This document shows, in pieces, positions 52,466-62,608 of a stretch of 64,000 bases of DNA. The notes beneath the pieces are model-generated. The model was given only the letters and a program-made list of their open reading frames with translations, searched no databases and was not told the origin of the DNA. Source of the DNA: Devosia indica (GTDB taxonomy: Bacteria; Pseudomonadota; Alphaproteobacteria; Rhizobiales; Devosiaceae); contig NZ_PYVZ01000004.1 of the NCBI RefSeq assembly GCF_003056405.1, positions 248,001-312,000 on the forward strand, read 5' to 3'. The position numbers and the translations under genes are program-made. The number at the start of each line of letters is the position of its first letter. Position 1 is the stretch's first letter.

Positions 52466-53487
52466 GCTGGCTCGGCAGGATTGGCAAACAGGGCGCAATG
52501 CTTCCGGATCGCGTCGAAGATGACCGCCAGCGTCTGCTTCATGTCGAGATTGACGCTGTCGGCTTCGCCCAGAAGTGCGCTTGCCTTCTCCCATAGCTCG
52601 GTGGCCGAGGCAAGCCGCGAACGCCCCGCGGGCTGCATGGCGGCTTCCCGCATCTCATGGGCCAGCCAGTCGTTTAGAATTTCACGGGCAAAGGACATGT
52701 CCGGCCCCTGCGCATCGGTGCCCAGGACATCGGCAAGCTGGATCTGCGCAGCGACCGGCATGCGGTCAGGGCCCTGCAACCAATCGAGCAAGGCGCCGAC
52801 CGGCGAATTTTCAGCCAGAGCGAGCGTTTCAAAGGCCCGGCGCGGCCGGCCGCCGGCGAGTTGTACGGCGCGCTCCAGCGTTTCGGCATCCAGGTCGGGA
52901 TGGCTGCTGCTGACGACGGACCGGACCATATCATCGGCCAGGCCGCGCATGGCCAGGTTCTGGCAACGCGAGCGAATGGTGGGCAGCAATTGGCCGGGGC
53001 GGTGCGAGACGAGCAGGAATGTCGTATCGGCCGGCGGCTCTTCGAGCGTCTTGAGCAGCGCATTGGCCGCGGAGGGATTGCACTCGTCGATGCTGTCGAG
53101 AATGGCGATGCGGTGCCCTGACCTGCCCCTGGTGTGCTGGAGGGTTTCGCGCAGCTCGCGGACATCTTCGACGCGGATCACGGAATAATATCCCTTGGCA
53201 TCCTTGGGACGGCGGCGGAGCAGCGCCAGATTGGGGTGGGACATGGCTGCCACCTGTTCGCGCACGCGTTTGGGGTCTTCGTCCCCGGTCGCGGTCAGAA
53301 TGGCCGTGGCCAGCTCGAACGCCAGCGTTGCCTTGCCGATGCCCTGCGGGCCCTGCAGCATGATGGCACCGGGCAGGCGGTGTTCGGCGAGTTGGGTCAA
53401 CACGGCCGTGCGGGCAGCATCATGGCCGATGGCCACCTGACGCTGTTCGGGCAGCGGCAGATCGGGAAGCGCGGCGGGATCGGTCAC
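52462..53487 (-). CDS. holB: DNA polymerase III delta-prime subunit
   Basis: 341-residue clamp-loader subunit. AAA+ fold with P-loop-like [20 protein letters not shown] and the delta-prime sensor region [20 protein letters not shown], then [20 protein letters not shown] with the SRC motif in [11 protein letters not shown]. It opens and loads the beta clamp together with tau and delta. The stop overlaps metG by four bases, and tmk lies 19 bases upstream, the usual tmk-holB-metG chain. Confidence 0.93.
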   Translation of the reverse strand: MTDPAALPDLPLPEQRQVAIGHDAARTAVLTQLAEHRLPGAIMLQGPQGIGKATLAFELATAILTATGDEDPKRVREQVAAMSHPNLALLRRRPKDAKGYYSVIRVEDVRELRETLQHTRGRSGHRIAILDSIDECNPSAANALLKTLEEPPADTTFLLVSHRPGQLLPTIRSRCQNLAMRGLADDMVRSVVSSSHPDLDAETLERAVQLAGGRPRRAFETLALAENSPVGALLDWLQGPDRMPVAAQIQLADVLGTDAQGPDMSFAREILNDWLAHEMREAAMQPAGRSRLASATELWEKASALLGEADSVNLDMKQTLAVIFDAIRKHCALFANPAEPA

Positions 53488-53506
53488 GCGATCAGTCCTT
53501 CAGGTG

Positions 53507-54193
53507 TCACGCGACCGGCCTGCCCTGGAGTTCGGGGAAGCGGGCGCTGACAACATCCCAGATGGCTGCTTCGAGGGCTTCTTCATCCTGCTCTGCGGAG
53601 ATTACGACGCAACGCTCGGTATTGTGACGGGCGATGTCGAGAAAATTCTCGCGCAGCCGCTGGTGCCAGTCCAGCTCTTCCTTCTCGAACCGGTCGCCGG
53701 TCAATTGCAGGCCATCTTCGACGGCGCGCTGCTCGACGCGGCGGAAGGCAATGGCCGGGTCCATGTCGAGAACAATGGTCAGGTCCGGGGTGTGACCGTC
53801 CAGGGCGAGATTCTCCAGCGCGTCGATGAGCTTGTCATCGACGCCGCCCGTCAGCCCCTGATAGGCGCGCGTGGAGTCGCAGAAGCGGTCGGAAATGACC
53901 CAGGTGCCCTTTTCGAGATTGGGCGCGATGAGCTGGTTGACGTGATCGAGCCGGGCCGCGGCAAACAGCACGGCCTCGGAGCCGGCGCCCCAGGCTTCGG
54001 AACGTCCCTGCAGGATGAAGGAGCGGATCGCTTCGGCCTTTGGCGTGCCGCCGGGCTCGCGCGTGCGCACCGCCTCGATGGCATGATGGGCCAGATTGTT
54101 CAGTAGACGCCGGACCTGGGTCGACTTACCAACCCCTTCGCCCCCTTCGAAGGTGATGAAGCGAGCTGGGCGTCGATTTGGCGCTTCGAGCAT
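53507..54193 (-). CDS. tmk: Thymidylate kinase
   Basis: 228 residues counted from ATG 54193; the frame is open to 54283 but the extra part is not family-like. P-loop FEGGEGVGKSTQVRRL, DR(Y/H)-type motif WVISDRFCDSTRAYQG (dTMP binding) and LID region FRRVEQRAVEDG. It phosphorylates dTMP to dTDP. It is first of the tmk-holB-metG-tatD-MBL run on the minus strand. Confidence 0.95.
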   Translation of the reverse strand: MLEAPNRRPARFITFEGGEGVGKSTQVRRLLNNLAHHAIEAVRTREPGGTPKAEAIRSFILQGRSEAWGAGSEAVLFAAARLDHVNQLIAPNLEKGTWVISDRFCDSTRAYQGLTGGVDDKLIDALENLALDGHTPDLTIVLDMDPAIAFRRVEQRAVEDGLQLTGDRFEKEELDWHQRLRENFLDIARHNTERCVVISAEQDEEALEAAIWDVVSARFPELQGRPVA

Positions 54194-54349
54194 GAGCAGG
54201 CTGATTCCTTGATCCGGGTCTCTTTTAGGACACCTGCGCACATGGGAAAAGGGAGGAGCCGACTTTGCCCGCTGTTCAAGCACGGCTCTCGTGGCCTTTT
54301 GAGCCTAGAACTGGTCTACCGGACTAATTTTGCCGCTACGCGGCACGGC
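54194..54349. repeat. tmk-carboxypeptidase intergenic region with possible degenerate intergenic repeat
   Basis: The 156-base gap contains a palindromic GCCGCTACGCGGC (54332-54344). Read on the minus strand, the stretch around 54285-54345 shows a GTCCGGTAGACC...GGCTC pattern reminiscent of the two repeats between ntrC and ntrY. Similarity is weak by eye. It could hold the tmk promoter and the terminator of the upstream gene. Confidence 0.3.
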
Positions 54350-55492
54350 TCAAAGCCAACCCAATGCCAGTTGCTTCAGGGCATCAGTGGCGCGACGGAT
54401 CAGATCGCCCTGGCCAATGTCTTCAGCGGCGTAAAGAGGTGCGGCCTGCACAAGTTGGTCATTGCAGAAGACCCTGAGTTCTGCGATCCGGTCGCCCTGG
54501 CGCACCGGTGGCAGGAGCGGGGCCTGATAATTGACCGTGGCCGACAGGCACTGGCGCGAACCGCGCGGCAGATAGAGGGCGATTTCGCCCTGCCCGACAA
54601 GACCAACATTGGGTTTGGCGCCGCCATAGACATCGGCATAGGCGACAATCTGGTCATCAGCGAAGGGGGTGAAGCGCTCGAAAGCACGGGCGCCCCAGGT
54701 GAGCAGCTTGCGCGCCTCTTCTGTACGCTCACGCATGGAAGTGAGGCCATGGACGACGGCGATCAGGCGACGGTCACCCTGATCCGTCGACGTCACCGAT
54801 CCGTAACCAGCCGCTTCCGTGTGGCCGGTTTTCAGACCGTCCACACCTATGCCCATTTCCACGAGCGAATTGCGGTTGGCCTGATTGATACCGTTCCACT
54901 CCATCTCAGGCTCTGAAAAGTAGTGATAATACTCCGGAAATTCGCGGATCAGGTAGCGGCCGAGTTCGGCCAGATCGCGCGCCGTGGAATACTCGTTCGG
55001 GTCGGGCAGCCCGGTGGAATTGGTAAAGTTCGAGCCTTCGAGACCGAGATCGTTGGCCAGCTCATTCATCATCAATGCAAACGTCGCCTCAGAACCGGCA
55101 ATGCCTTCTGCCAGGACAATGGCGGCATCATTGCCGGATTGTATGATGACGGATCGTACAAGGTCTTCGACACGAATCTGCGAATTGAGCTCGGCAAACA
55201 TGGTCGAGCCGCCGGAGGCGGCGCCACCGGTGCGCCAGGCGTTCTCGGAAACGAAGAACTCATCGTCCAGGCTGACACGCCCTGCCCTGATCTCATTGAA
55301 CACGACAGCCAAAGTCATCAGCTTGGTCATGGAGGCCGGCTCAAGGGGCGCGTCGGCTTCCTTCTGGAAGATGACCGTACCGGATTCGTAGTCCATCAGG
55401 ACTGCAAACTTTGCCTTGGTGTCGAATTCGGCCTGGGCCAGTGCTGCTCCGGCAAGTGAGAGCAGGGCAAATATGGCGATCAGCACTCTCAC
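54350..55492 (-). CDS. dacC: D-alanyl-D-alanine carboxypeptidase (PBP5/6 family)
   Basis: About 380 residues from GTG 55492, which has AAGGGAA just upstream; the frame is open to 55555. A signal peptide RVLIAIFALLSLAGAALAQA precedes the S11 peptidase domain: SxxK in PASMTKLMTLAVV, SxN in IQSGNDAAIVLAEG and KTG in GLKTGHTEAAG. The C-terminal PBP5-type beta domain follows (VYGGAKPNVGLVGQGEIALY). It removes the terminal D-Ala of peptidoglycan pentapeptides in the periplasm. The gene symbol is by family resemblance. rlpA, another cell-wall gene, is immediately upstream. Confidence 0.92.
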   Translation of the reverse strand: MRVLIAIFALLSLAGAALAQAEFDTKAKFAVLMDYESGTVIFQKEADAPLEPASMTKLMTLAVVFNEIRAGRVSLDDEFFVSENAWRTGGAASGGSTMFAELNSQIRVEDLVRSVIIQSGNDAAIVLAEGIAGSEATFALMMNELANDLGLEGSNFTNSTGLPDPNEYSTARDLAELGRYLIREFPEYYHYFSEPEMEWNGINQANRNSLVEMGIGVDGLKTGHTEAAGYGSVTSTDQGDRRLIAVVHGLTSMRERTEEARKLLTWGARAFERFTPFADDQIVAYADVYGGAKPNVGLVGQGEIALYLPRGSRQCLSATVNYQAPLLPPVRQGDRIAELRVFCNDQLVQAAPLYAAEDIGQGDLIRRATDALKQLALGWL

Positions 55493-55555
55493 GGCGCAGT
55501 TCCCTTGCAATTGCGATATCGACGCCGAGATTATCGCGGCGCAATATAGACGCAA

Positions 55556-56611
55556 TTAATAGAGAATTGCGTCAGTCAGGCCAAGGTCTCGGGCAAGATC
55601 AAGCGCGTCCTGACTTGTTGCACCAGCCTTGAGGTGGGTCAGTGTCAGTTTGGTTGCGGGGCGCCCGTTGACCAAGACTGGTTCTTCGGTGACCGCGCCG
55701 ACACGGGCAAAGTCCTGCGCCAACGCGGCCGCATTGCCCGGATCAGCAAAGATGCCGAGCGTGAGATGAATTTTTCGTGCGTCGGCGTCGACCGAGCCCG
55801 CCCAATCGGCGAGTTCAGCATTGCCGCTTGCCATAGCGTTGGCGGCGGCATGAGCCGAGCCGACGGCGGCGTCGAGGTCCTGCGGGGACGCTTCCGCATA
55901 GGAGAACAGGCCACTAATGAAATTGGTGGTCATGCCGACGAGACTGCGATTGCTCTGCCCGCCGGAACTGGCGACGCGGATCGGGCCGCTGTCATAGTCG
56001 GCGGGGCCGCTATAGCTGGCCACCAGCATGCGGGTATCGTCACCCTCGAGCGGGGCCTGGCCGATATATTCGACATGAACGCTGGTCGAGCCCTTGTTGA
56101 CATAGCCCAGCATGGAAGCGGCGCGATAACTCAAGTCGATGATGCGCCCCGAAACATAGGGTCCGCGATCATTGACGCGAACGATCAGCGAGCGGCCATT
56201 TGCCGTATTTGTCACGCGTACATAGGATGGCAGCGGAAGCGTGGGGTGCGCGGCGGTTATCGCATTTGCGGAAAAAATTTCGCCATTGGCGGTTTTCCGG
56301 CCATGGAAATCGGCGCCGTACCAGGAGGCCGACCCTGAAGCAGAATAGTTCGGGTCGTGCTGGGGCACATAGGTCTTGCCGCGCACAGTGTATGGCTTGC
56401 CAATCTGGTAGCGCCCACCGCCCTTGGGTGGGTTTGGATTGGACGTCACGCGCGGCGAGACGGCGACCCCATACTCGCTTGAAGTGAAGGCAGCGCGTTT
56501 GACCGTTGGGCCGAAATTGCCCGTGGCGCAGGCGGCCAAGGAAGGGGCGATCAGAGCGGCCAGGGCAATGGCTCGAATGGCGCTTCGCCAAGTGGTCGTC
56601 ACGATACGCAA
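55556..56611 (-). CDS. rlpA: RlpA-like septal-ring lytic transglycosylase (lipoprotein with SPOR domain)
   Basis: 351 residues. The lipoprotein signal ends in the lipobox SLAAC (Cys near 28). The double-psi beta-barrel domain contains ASWYGADFHGRKTANGEIF and VRVNDRGPYVSGRIIDLS, which hold the catalytic His/Asp pair of RlpA transglycosylases. The last 75 residues look like a SPOR domain that binds denuded septal glycan (KIHLTLGIFADPGNAAALAQ). Start: TTG at 56611 is the longest option and GTG at 56602 is also possible; neither has a strong ribosome-binding site. Confidence 0.9.
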   Translation of the reverse strand: MRIVTTTWRSAIRAIALAALIAPSLAACATGNFGPTVKRAAFTSSEYGVAVSPRVTSNPNPPKGGGRYQIGKPYTVRGKTYVPQHDPNYSASGSASWYGADFHGRKTANGEIFSANAITAAHPTLPLPSYVRVTNTANGRSLIVRVNDRGPYVSGRIIDLSYRAASMLGYVNKGSTSVHVEYIGQAPLEGDDTRMLVASYSGPADYDSGPIRVASSGGQSNRSLVGMTTNFISGLFSYAEASPQDLDAAVGSAHAAANAMASGNAELADWAGSVDADARKIHLTLGIFADPGNAAALAQDFARVGAVTEEPVLVNGRPATKLTLTHLKAGATSQDALDLARDLGLTDAILY

Positions 56612-56794
56612 TACCCTATATGAACAGAACTTTTCTGGCCGAAGGATAGCGGCTTTGTTGGCCGGCTCACAGAAAGGAACAATTTTACGGTTTAGGGGAG
56701 GTTAAGGCCAATGAACCGTTACTTTGCCGACCGAGATTGCTGGCGTTTTCTCCATCGGACCTGAGGGGCAACAAGGAATGTCACCCGGCGCGGG

Positions 56795-56819
56795 TTGACT
56801 GATATAAAGATATCTTTAT
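56795..56819 (+). promoter_or_regulatory. metH operator: metH promoter -35 element and palindromic operator
   Basis: TTGACT (56795-56800) is followed four bases later by a perfect 16-base palindrome ATAAAGATATCTTTAT (56804-56819), 55 bases before the metH ATG. The palindrome would cover the spacer and -10 region, an arrangement for repression. AT-rich AAAGATATCTTT-type dyads are known for ArsR-family SAM/SAH-responsive repressors (SahR-type) of methionine-cycle genes. The assignment here is an inference. No regulator gene is in the window. Confidence 0.6.
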
Positions 56820-56874
56820 GTGATTACGCAGCGCTGATAGAGTGCCCGCCTGTTGCAAGAAAGTGAGGACGGCG

Positions 56875-59800
56875 ATGAGCCCCTCCCCCGATCAGAACAC
56901 CGACACGCCCATTATCCCCGACTGGCACGAGGTCCGCGCCGCGCTGGCGCGTGCCATGGAGGAGCGAATCCTCATTCTGGATGGCGCCATGGGTACGATG
57001 ATCCAGCGTCTGGGCCTGACGGAAGAGAACTTCCAGGGCGAGCGGTTCAAGGACTGGAGCCACCCGCTCAAGGGCAATAACGATCTGCTGGTGCTTACCG
57101 AGCCGAAAATGATCGAGGACATTCACCTCGAATACTATCTGGCCGGGGCTGATATCGTCGAGACCAACACCTTTTCCGCGACATCGGTGGCGCAGGCGGA
57201 CTATGCCTGCGAGGAGGCGGTATACGACATCAATTACCACGGGGTGCTGTGCGCTCGGCGCGCGGCTTTGCGAGCCGAGGCCCAGGATGGCCGCCGTCGC
57301 TTCGTGGCTGGCGCCCTTGGGCCGACCAACAAGACTTCATCCATGTCCACGGACGTCAACAGCCCAGGTCACCGGGCCATTTCGTTCGACGAACTGGTCG
57401 AGGCTTATGGCGAGGCCATTCGCGGCCTGGTGGATGCCGGCGCGGACCTGCTGCTGTTCGAGACAATTACCGATACGCTCAACACCAAGGCCGGTATCTT
57501 TGCCGCGCAGAGGCTGTTCGAAGAGCGCGGCATCGATGTGCCGATCATGATTTCAGGCACGATCACGGATCTCAGTGGCCGCACCCTCTCCGGGCAAACG
57601 CCGACGGCTTTCTGGTATTCGATCCGGCACGCCAATCCGATCACCATCGGGCTCAACTGTGCCCTGGGTGCCGATCTGATGCGGGACCATATCTCCGAGC
57701 TCTCCTCGGTCGCCGACACCTTTATCTGCGCCTATCCCAATGCCGGGCTGCCCAATGAGATGGGTGCCTATGACGAGACACCGGAGCAGATGGCCGGGCA
57801 GTTGGAGACATTTGCCAGCGAGGGGCTGCTGAACATCGTGGGTGGGTGCTGCGGCTCTACCCCGGACCATATCCGGGCGATTGCAGAGACGGCCGCGCGT
57901 TATGCGCCGCGCAAGGTGCCCAATGCCGAGCGACTATTGCGCTTATCCGGGTTGGAGCCCTTCACGCTCACCAAGGACATCCCCTTCGTCAATATCGGCG
58001 AGCGCACCAATGTCACCGGCTCGGCCCGGTTCCGCAAGTTGATCACGGCAGGCGACTACACCGCGGCGCTCGATGTGGCGCGCGACCAGGTGGCCAATGG
58101 CGCCCAGGTCATCGACATCAACATGGATGAGGGCCTGATCGACAGCCAGCAGGTGATGATCGAGTTCCTCAACCTGCTTGCCGCCGAGCCGGACATCGCC
58201 AAGGTGCCGCTGATGATCGACTCTTCCAAGTGGGAGGTGATCGAGGCGGGCCTGAAATGCGTGCAGGGCAAGGCGCTGGTCAATTCCATCTCGCTCAAGG
58301 AAGGCGAAGAGGCGTTTATCCATCACGCGCGACTGGTGAAGGCCTATGGCGCGGCCGTGGTGGTGATGGCGTTCGACGAGACCGGACAGGCGGACACCAA
58401 GGCGCGCAAGGTCGAGATCTGTGCCCGCGCCTACAAGATCCTGACCGAGGTCGTCGGCCTGCCACCGGAGGACATCATTTTCGATCCCAATGTCTTCGCC
58501 GTGGCGACCGGCATTGAGGAACACAATAATTACGGCGTCGACTTCATCGAGGCGACCAAGGAGATCACCGACAGCTTGCCCCATGTCCACATTTCGGGCG
58601 GCATTTCGAACCTGAGCTTCTCGTTCCGCGGCAATGAGCCGGTGCGCGAGGCGATGCATGCGGTATTTTTGTACTATGCCATCCAGAATGGCATGGACAT
58701 GGGCATCGTCAACGCGGGCCAGTTGGCGGTTTACGAGACCATCGACAAGGAACTGCGAGACGCATGCGAGGACGTAATCCTCAATCGGCGGCCAGATTCG
58801 ACCGATCGGCTGCTGGACCTAGCCGAACGCTATAAGGGCCAGGGTGGCGGGGCCGGCAAAGCCAAGGACATGAGCTGGCGCGAATTGCCGGTGGGCGAGC
58901 GCATTACCCATGCGCTGGTCAACGGCGTGACCGAATTCATCGAAGCCGACACTGAAGAGGCGAGGCAGACCTTTGCGCGGCCACTCCATGTGATCGAAGG
59001 CCCGCTGATGGCCGGGATGAACGTGGTGGGGGACCTGTTCGGCTCGGGCAAGATGTTCCTGCCGCAGGTGGTGAAATCAGCCCGTGTGATGAAGCAGGCC
59101 GTGGCTTATCTCATGCCGTTCATGGAAGCGGAGAAGGACGCCAATGGCGATGCCGCTGGCCGCAAGAGCGCGGGCAAGGTGCTGATGGCAACGGTCAAGG
59201 GCGATGTGCACGATATCGGCAAGAACATCGTGGGTGTCGTGCTGAGCTGCAATAATTACGAGATCATTGATCTGGGCGTCATGGTGCCGACCCAGAAGAT
59301 CCTGGAGACCGCGCGGGCGGAAAACGTCGATATCATCGGCCTCTCCGGTCTCATCACGCCCTCGCTGGACGAGATGGTGCATGTTGCTTCAGAGATGGAG
59401 CGCGAAGGGTTTGACATTCCCCTGCTTATCGGCGGGGCGACGACCAGCCGCGTGCATACGGCGGTAAAAATTCATCCGCGCTACGCGCGCGGTCAGGTCG
59501 TGCATGTCAATGACGCCAGCCGCGCGGTGGGCGTAGTCTCGAACCTGCTTTCGGATGAGACCAAGGTGACGTTCATCGAGCAGGTCCGGGCCGAATATGC
59601 CAAGGCTGCGACCGCGCATGAGCGGGCCGAGTCCGAAAAGCGCCGCTTGCCGCTGGAAACGGCCCGCAGCAATGCGTTCAAGCCCGATTGGTCCGGTTAT
59701 ACGCCCCCTGCCCCGAACTTTCTGGGCACGCGCAGTTTCACGGATTTCGACCTCTCAGAGCTGGCGCGCTACATCGACTGGACACCATTCTTCCAGACCT

Positions 59801-60642
59801 GGGAGCTGAAAGGGCGGTATCCGGCCATTTTGGACGACGAAAAGCAGGGCGAAGCGGCACGCGCCCTGTGGGCCGATGCGCAGAAAATGCTCAAGCAGAT
59901 CATCGACGAGAAGTGGTTTGCCCCCAAGGCCGTGCTCGGTTTCTGGCCGGCCAATGCGGTGGGTGACGATGTGCGCCTGTTTACCGATGAAGACCGCCAG
60001 AGCGAGTTGGCCACCTTCTTCACGCTGCGTCAGCAGTTGAGCAAGCGTGATGGCAAGCCGAACATGGCCCTTTCGGATTTCGTGGCGCCTGCGGACAGCG
60101 GAAAACCCGACTATATCGGCGGCTTTGTGGTGACGGCGGGGATCGAGGAAGTCGCGATTGCAGAGCGCTTCGAACGCGCCAATGACGATTACTCCTCCAT
60201 TCTGGTGAAGGCCCTGGCCGACCGTTTCGCCGAGGCTATGGCGGAATATATGCATGAGCGGGTGCGCAAGGAGTATTGGGGTTATGCCCCGGATGAGGCC
60301 CTGTCGCCCGACGAACTGGTGGGCGAGCCCTACCAGGGCATCCGTCCGGCACCCGGTTATCCAGCCCAGCCGGACCACACCGAAAAGACCACGCTGTTTG
60401 AGCTGTTGGACGCAGAGAATAGCGTGGGTGTGAGCCTGACCGAGAGCTATGCCATGTGGCCGGGGTCATCGGTCTCGGGCATTTATCTGAGCCACCCCGA
60501 TTCATACTATTTTGGCGTTGCGAAGGTGGAGCGCGACCAGGTGCTGGACTATGCGCTGCGCAAGGGCATGGATGTGGAAGAGGTCGAGCGCTGGCTGGCG
60601 CCGATCTTGAACTATATCCCGGGCCGGGTGGCGGCGGAGTGA
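56875..60642 (+). CDS. metH: Cobalamin-dependent methionine synthase
   Basis: 1255 residues from ATG 56875 behind GTGAGGA; GTG 56842 is a poorer alternative. All four modules are present: homocysteine domain ([15 protein letters not shown], zinc Cys in [10 protein letters not shown]), pterin domain ([14 protein letters not shown]), cobalamin domain (B12-binding [14 protein letters not shown] with the ligating His) and the C-terminal AdoMet reactivation domain ([17 protein letters not shown]). It transfers methyl from methyl-tetrahydrofolate to homocysteine. folD, another one-carbon gene, is 1 kb downstream on the other strand. The CobW-like mini gene follows after 12 bases. Confidence 0.97.
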   Translation: MSPSPDQNTDTPIIPDWHEVRAALARAMEERILILDGAMGTMIQRLGLTEENFQGERFKDWSHPLKGNNDLLVLTEPKMIEDIHLEYYLAGADIVETNTFSATSVAQADYACEEAVYDINYHGVLCARRAALRAEAQDGRRRFVAGALGPTNKTSSMSTDVNSPGHRAISFDELVEAYGEAIRGLVDAGADLLLFETITDTLNTKAGIFAAQRLFEERGIDVPIMISGTITDLSGRTLSGQTPTAFWYSIRHANPITIGLNCALGADLMRDHISELSSVADTFICAYPNAGLPNEMGAYDETPEQMAGQLETFASEGLLNIVGGCCGSTPDHIRAIAETAARYAPRKVPNAERLLRLSGLEPFTLTKDIPFVNIGERTNVTGSARFRKLITAGDYTAALDVARDQVANGAQVIDINMDEGLIDSQQVMIEFLNLLAAEPDIAKVPLMIDSSKWEVIEAGLKCVQGKALVNSISLKEGEEAFIHHARLVKAYGAAVVVMAFDETGQADTKARKVEICARAYKILTEVVGLPPEDIIFDPNVFAVATGIEEHNNYGVDFIEATKEITDSLPHVHISGGISNLSFSFRGNEPVREAMHAVFLYYAIQNGMDMGIVNAGQLAVYETIDKELRDACEDVILNRRPDSTDRLLDLAERYKGQGGGAGKAKDMSWRELPVGERITHALVNGVTEFIEADTEEARQTFARPLHVIEGPLMAGMNVVGDLFGSGKMFLPQVVKSARVMKQAVAYLMPFMEAEKDANGDAAGRKSAGKVLMATVKGDVHDIGKNIVGVVLSCNNYEIIDLGVMVPTQKILETARAENVDIIGLSGLITPSLDEMVHVASEMEREGFDIPLLIGGATTSRVHTAVKIHPRYARGQVVHVNDASRAVGVVSNLLSDETKVTFIEQVRAEYAKAATAHERAESEKRRLPLETARSNAFKPDWSGYTPPAPNFLGTRSFTDFDLSELARYIDWTPFFQTWELKGRYPAILDDEKQGEAARALWADAQKMLKQIIDEKWFAPKAVLGFWPANAVGDDVRLFTDEDRQSELATFFTLRQQLSKRDGKPNMALSDFVAPADSGKPDYIGGFVVTAGIEEVAIAERFERANDDYSSILVKALADRFAEAMAEYMHERVRKEYWGYAPDEALSPDELVGEPYQGIRPAPGYPAQPDHTEKTTLFELLDAENSVGVSLTESYAMWPGSSVSGIYLSHPDSYYFGVAKVERDQVLDYALRKGMDVEEVERWLAPILNYIPGRVAAE

Positions 60643-60654
60643 TCGGTAACAACG

Positions 60655-60999
60655 ATGTCACGCATTGACCCGATCCCGGTGACTTTGATCTCTGATCCCG
60701 GAAAACTGGTGCCGCTCGACGGCGACACAGCGTTGATCCGGCTGCCGGCCAATTCGGGACATGGGCACGCGGACGGAGAGGTTTGTATCGCGTGCTCCGG
60801 TATCACCGATGTGCGGGCACTGCTTTACAATTTGCTCGAAGAGCACCGGCGAAATATGCGCCCGGCGTTTTCGCGTGTGGTGGTGGATGCCAGCGCCGTG
60901 TCCGACCCAGCCCAGGTGGTGGCGGCGCTGACTGGCAAGCTGCCCGCGCAGGCATTGCGGGACCATACGGTCGCGCGGATGTTTTCTCTGGCGGGCTGA
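60655..60999 (+). CDS. Short CobW/G3E-GTPase-like protein lacking the P-loop
   Basis: 114 residues. IPVTLISDPGKL resembles the first strand of CobW-type G3E GTPases, but the GxxGxGKT nucleotide loop is missing. CIACSGITDVRALLYNLLEE resembles the CxCC zinc/cobalt motif region with one Cys fewer. AFSRVVVDASAVSDPAQVV matches the FxxVVIExxGLADPxxV segment, and the end (RDHTVARMFSLAG) also resembles the family. It therefore looks like a compact, GTPase-dead derivative. Its position 12 bases after the B12 enzyme gene metH suggests a cobalamin- or metal-related accessory role. It might instead be a decaying fragment. Confidence 0.6.
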   Translation: MSRIDPIPVTLISDPGKLVPLDGDTALIRLPANSGHGHADGEVCIACSGITDVRALLYNLLEEHRRNMRPAFSRVVVDASAVSDPAQVVAALTGKLPAQALRDHTVARMFSLAG

Positions 61000-61056
61000 A
61001 AGCAAATCCATCGAGCCTGTGGAGCCTCCCCTCACCGTCTCGGCTGCGCCGGGCCA

Positions 61057-61077
61057 CCTCTCCCCAAGGGGGAGAGG
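61057..61077. repeat. Palindromic intergenic repeat (nine-pair hairpin) between convergent genes
   Basis: CCTCTCCCC, loop AAG, GGGGAGAGG is a perfect hairpin in the 87-base gap between two convergent genes. The flanking CTCACCGTCTCGGCTGCGCC leader is a sequence I recall as a common dispersed intergenic repeat in many Alphaproteobacteria. It may act as a bidirectional terminator, although no T-tract is present. Confidence 0.6.
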
Positions 61078-61086
61078 AATTGCCGC

Positions 61087-61635
61087 CTACCCCAGAAATG
61101 GCACCAGCGGTGTGTCGGCTCTGAGATAGAGTGGGTGCTTGGGTGAGCCGTCGGCATTTGTCCCGAAGCACCATAGCTCTATCCCGTCGGCTCTCAGCGC
61201 TTGGACCAGTTCCCGACCTGCCGATGCCAGCGCATTGTTTAGCTTACCGTGGCAGAGGACGACACGCCCGGCCTCGCCAGCAGCTTCGCGGATCGTGGGC
61301 AGGTTCGCCGGCGACACCGCCTCCACGCCGGGTTGAACCAGCATCTTAGGATGCGTTGCGCGGTAATCACCGACATTGCATTTGACCATGCCGGCAAAGC
61401 CCTCGCGGCGGGCGAAATTCCACTCGCGGGCGCAGGTCGGGTCGTCCACCGTGGCGTCGGCGGTGGATGGGTTCATCCCGATGAAGACGATGTATTGGTC
61501 CGGAAAAGTCTCGCCCAACCAGCGCCGCATGCGCTGGCGATAGCGGCCATCCTCACTCATCATCGCGTCGCCACGCACGCCCTCGCCGAGGCGCAGGCGA
61601 ACCTTGCCGCCCGGATCGTGTGCCAGATCATTCAT
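61087..61635 (-). CDS. DUF1643 domain protein
   Basis: 182 residues with the DUF1643 signature: [20 protein letters not shown], then [20 protein letters not shown] and a C-terminal [19 protein letters not shown]. The family is widespread and uncharacterised; some members sit near mobile or defence genes, but nothing of that kind is visible here. The first 25 residues are not family-like, and an in-frame ATG at about residue 25 may be the true start. The end of folD upstream overlaps its start by four bases. Confidence 0.8.
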   Translation of the reverse strand: MNDLAHDPGGKVRLRLGEGVRGDAMMSEDGRYRQRMRRWLGETFPDQYIVFIGMNPSTADATVDDPTCAREWNFARREGFAGMVKCNVGDYRATHPKMLVQPGVEAVSPANLPTIREAAGEAGRVVLCHGKLNNALASAGRELVQALRADGIELWCFGTNADGSPKHPLYLRADTPLVPFLG

Positions 61636-62534
61636 GCCGTCAGGTCACCCGGCGGGATGAGGCCATTTATCAGCGAGGCAGTGGTGATGGTGTTGGCGAG
61701 GAGGCACGCAATGGTCATGGGGCCAACGCCGCCCGGTACCGGGGTTATGGCAGCGGCGACTTCGGAGGCGGCAGCAAAATCGACGTCGCCGATCAGGCGC
61801 GTCTTGCCCTCACCTTTTTCCGGCGCCGGCATGCGGTTGATGCCGACATCGATGACCGTCGCCCCAGGCTTGATCCAGTCGCCCTTAATCATGTTAGGGC
61901 GACCGACCGCCGCAACCACGATATCGGCCTGACGGACGATTTCGGGAAGGTTTCTGGTGCGCGAATGGGCGACCGTGACGGTGCAATTGTCGCGCAAGAG
62001 GAGCTGCATCATCGGTTTGCCGACGAGATTAGAGCGGCCGATGATGACGGCATGCTTGCCCTCAAGCGAGCCGAGTGCATCGCGCAGCAGCATCAGGCAG
62101 CCCAGGGGCGTGCAGGAAACCGGGCCCGGCAGGCCGATCTGCACCTTGCCGACATTGGCGGGGGTGAAGCAGTCGACATCCTTGGCCGGATCGATGGCTT
62201 CGATGACCTTGTTGGGGTCGATATGCTTGGGCACCGGCATCTGGACGAGAATGCCATGCACGGCCGGATCGCCATTGAGCTGGTGCACCAGGGCCAGCAG
62301 ATCGGCTTCCGGCGTATCTGCCGGCAATTCGTGTTTGAACGAATTCATACCGACTTCGGCGGTCTGCTTGGCCTTGGACGAGACATAGACCTGGCTGGCC
62401 GGGTCTTCGCCCACGATCACCACAGCAAGGCCGGGGGTGACGCCGTGTTCGGCCTTCAGGCGCGATACATGGCCGGCAATGCGGCCACGCAGATCTTCGG
62501 CAAAACGTTTCCCGTCGATGATTTTTGCGGTCAT
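61632..62534 (-). CDS. folD: FolD: methylenetetrahydrofolate dehydrogenase / methenyltetrahydrofolate cyclohydrolase
   Basis: 300 residues from ATG 62534; the longer frame to 62696 is not family-like. Signatures are [20 protein letters not shown] (catalytic Lys and Tyr), [42 protein letters not shown] (NADP loop) and [15 protein letters not shown]. It interconverts methylene-, methenyl- and formyl-tetrahydrofolate, feeding the one-carbon pool used by metH. It is divergent from the DUF1176-like gene, with 74 bases between the starts. Confidence 0.96.
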   Translation of the reverse strand: MTAKIIDGKRFAEDLRGRIAGHVSRLKAEHGVTPGLAVVIVGEDPASQVYVSSKAKQTAEVGMNSFKHELPADTPEADLLALVHQLNGDPAVHGILVQMPVPKHIDPNKVIEAIDPAKDVDCFTPANVGKVQIGLPGPVSCTPLGCLMLLRDALGSLEGKHAVIIGRSNLVGKPMMQLLLRDNCTVTVAHSRTRNLPEIVRQADIVVAAVGRPNMIKGDWIKPGATVIDVGINRMPAPEKGEGKTRLIGDVDFAAASEVAAAITPVPGGVGPMTIACLLANTITTASLINGLIPPGDLTA

Positions 62535-62608
62535 ATCGGCCTCGATCTGTTTAACTGCCACTGGCGGGCGGAGGACCCGCTTTTGCGCTTCGACATAAGG
62601 GATGTAGG

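Noticed and set aside
56612-56874. Cobalamin, SAM or SAH riboswitch upstream of metH
   Set aside because: No conserved core of these riboswitches (such as a B12 box) was recognisable by eye. The region instead shows a protein-operator-like palindrome. A covariance search would settle it.
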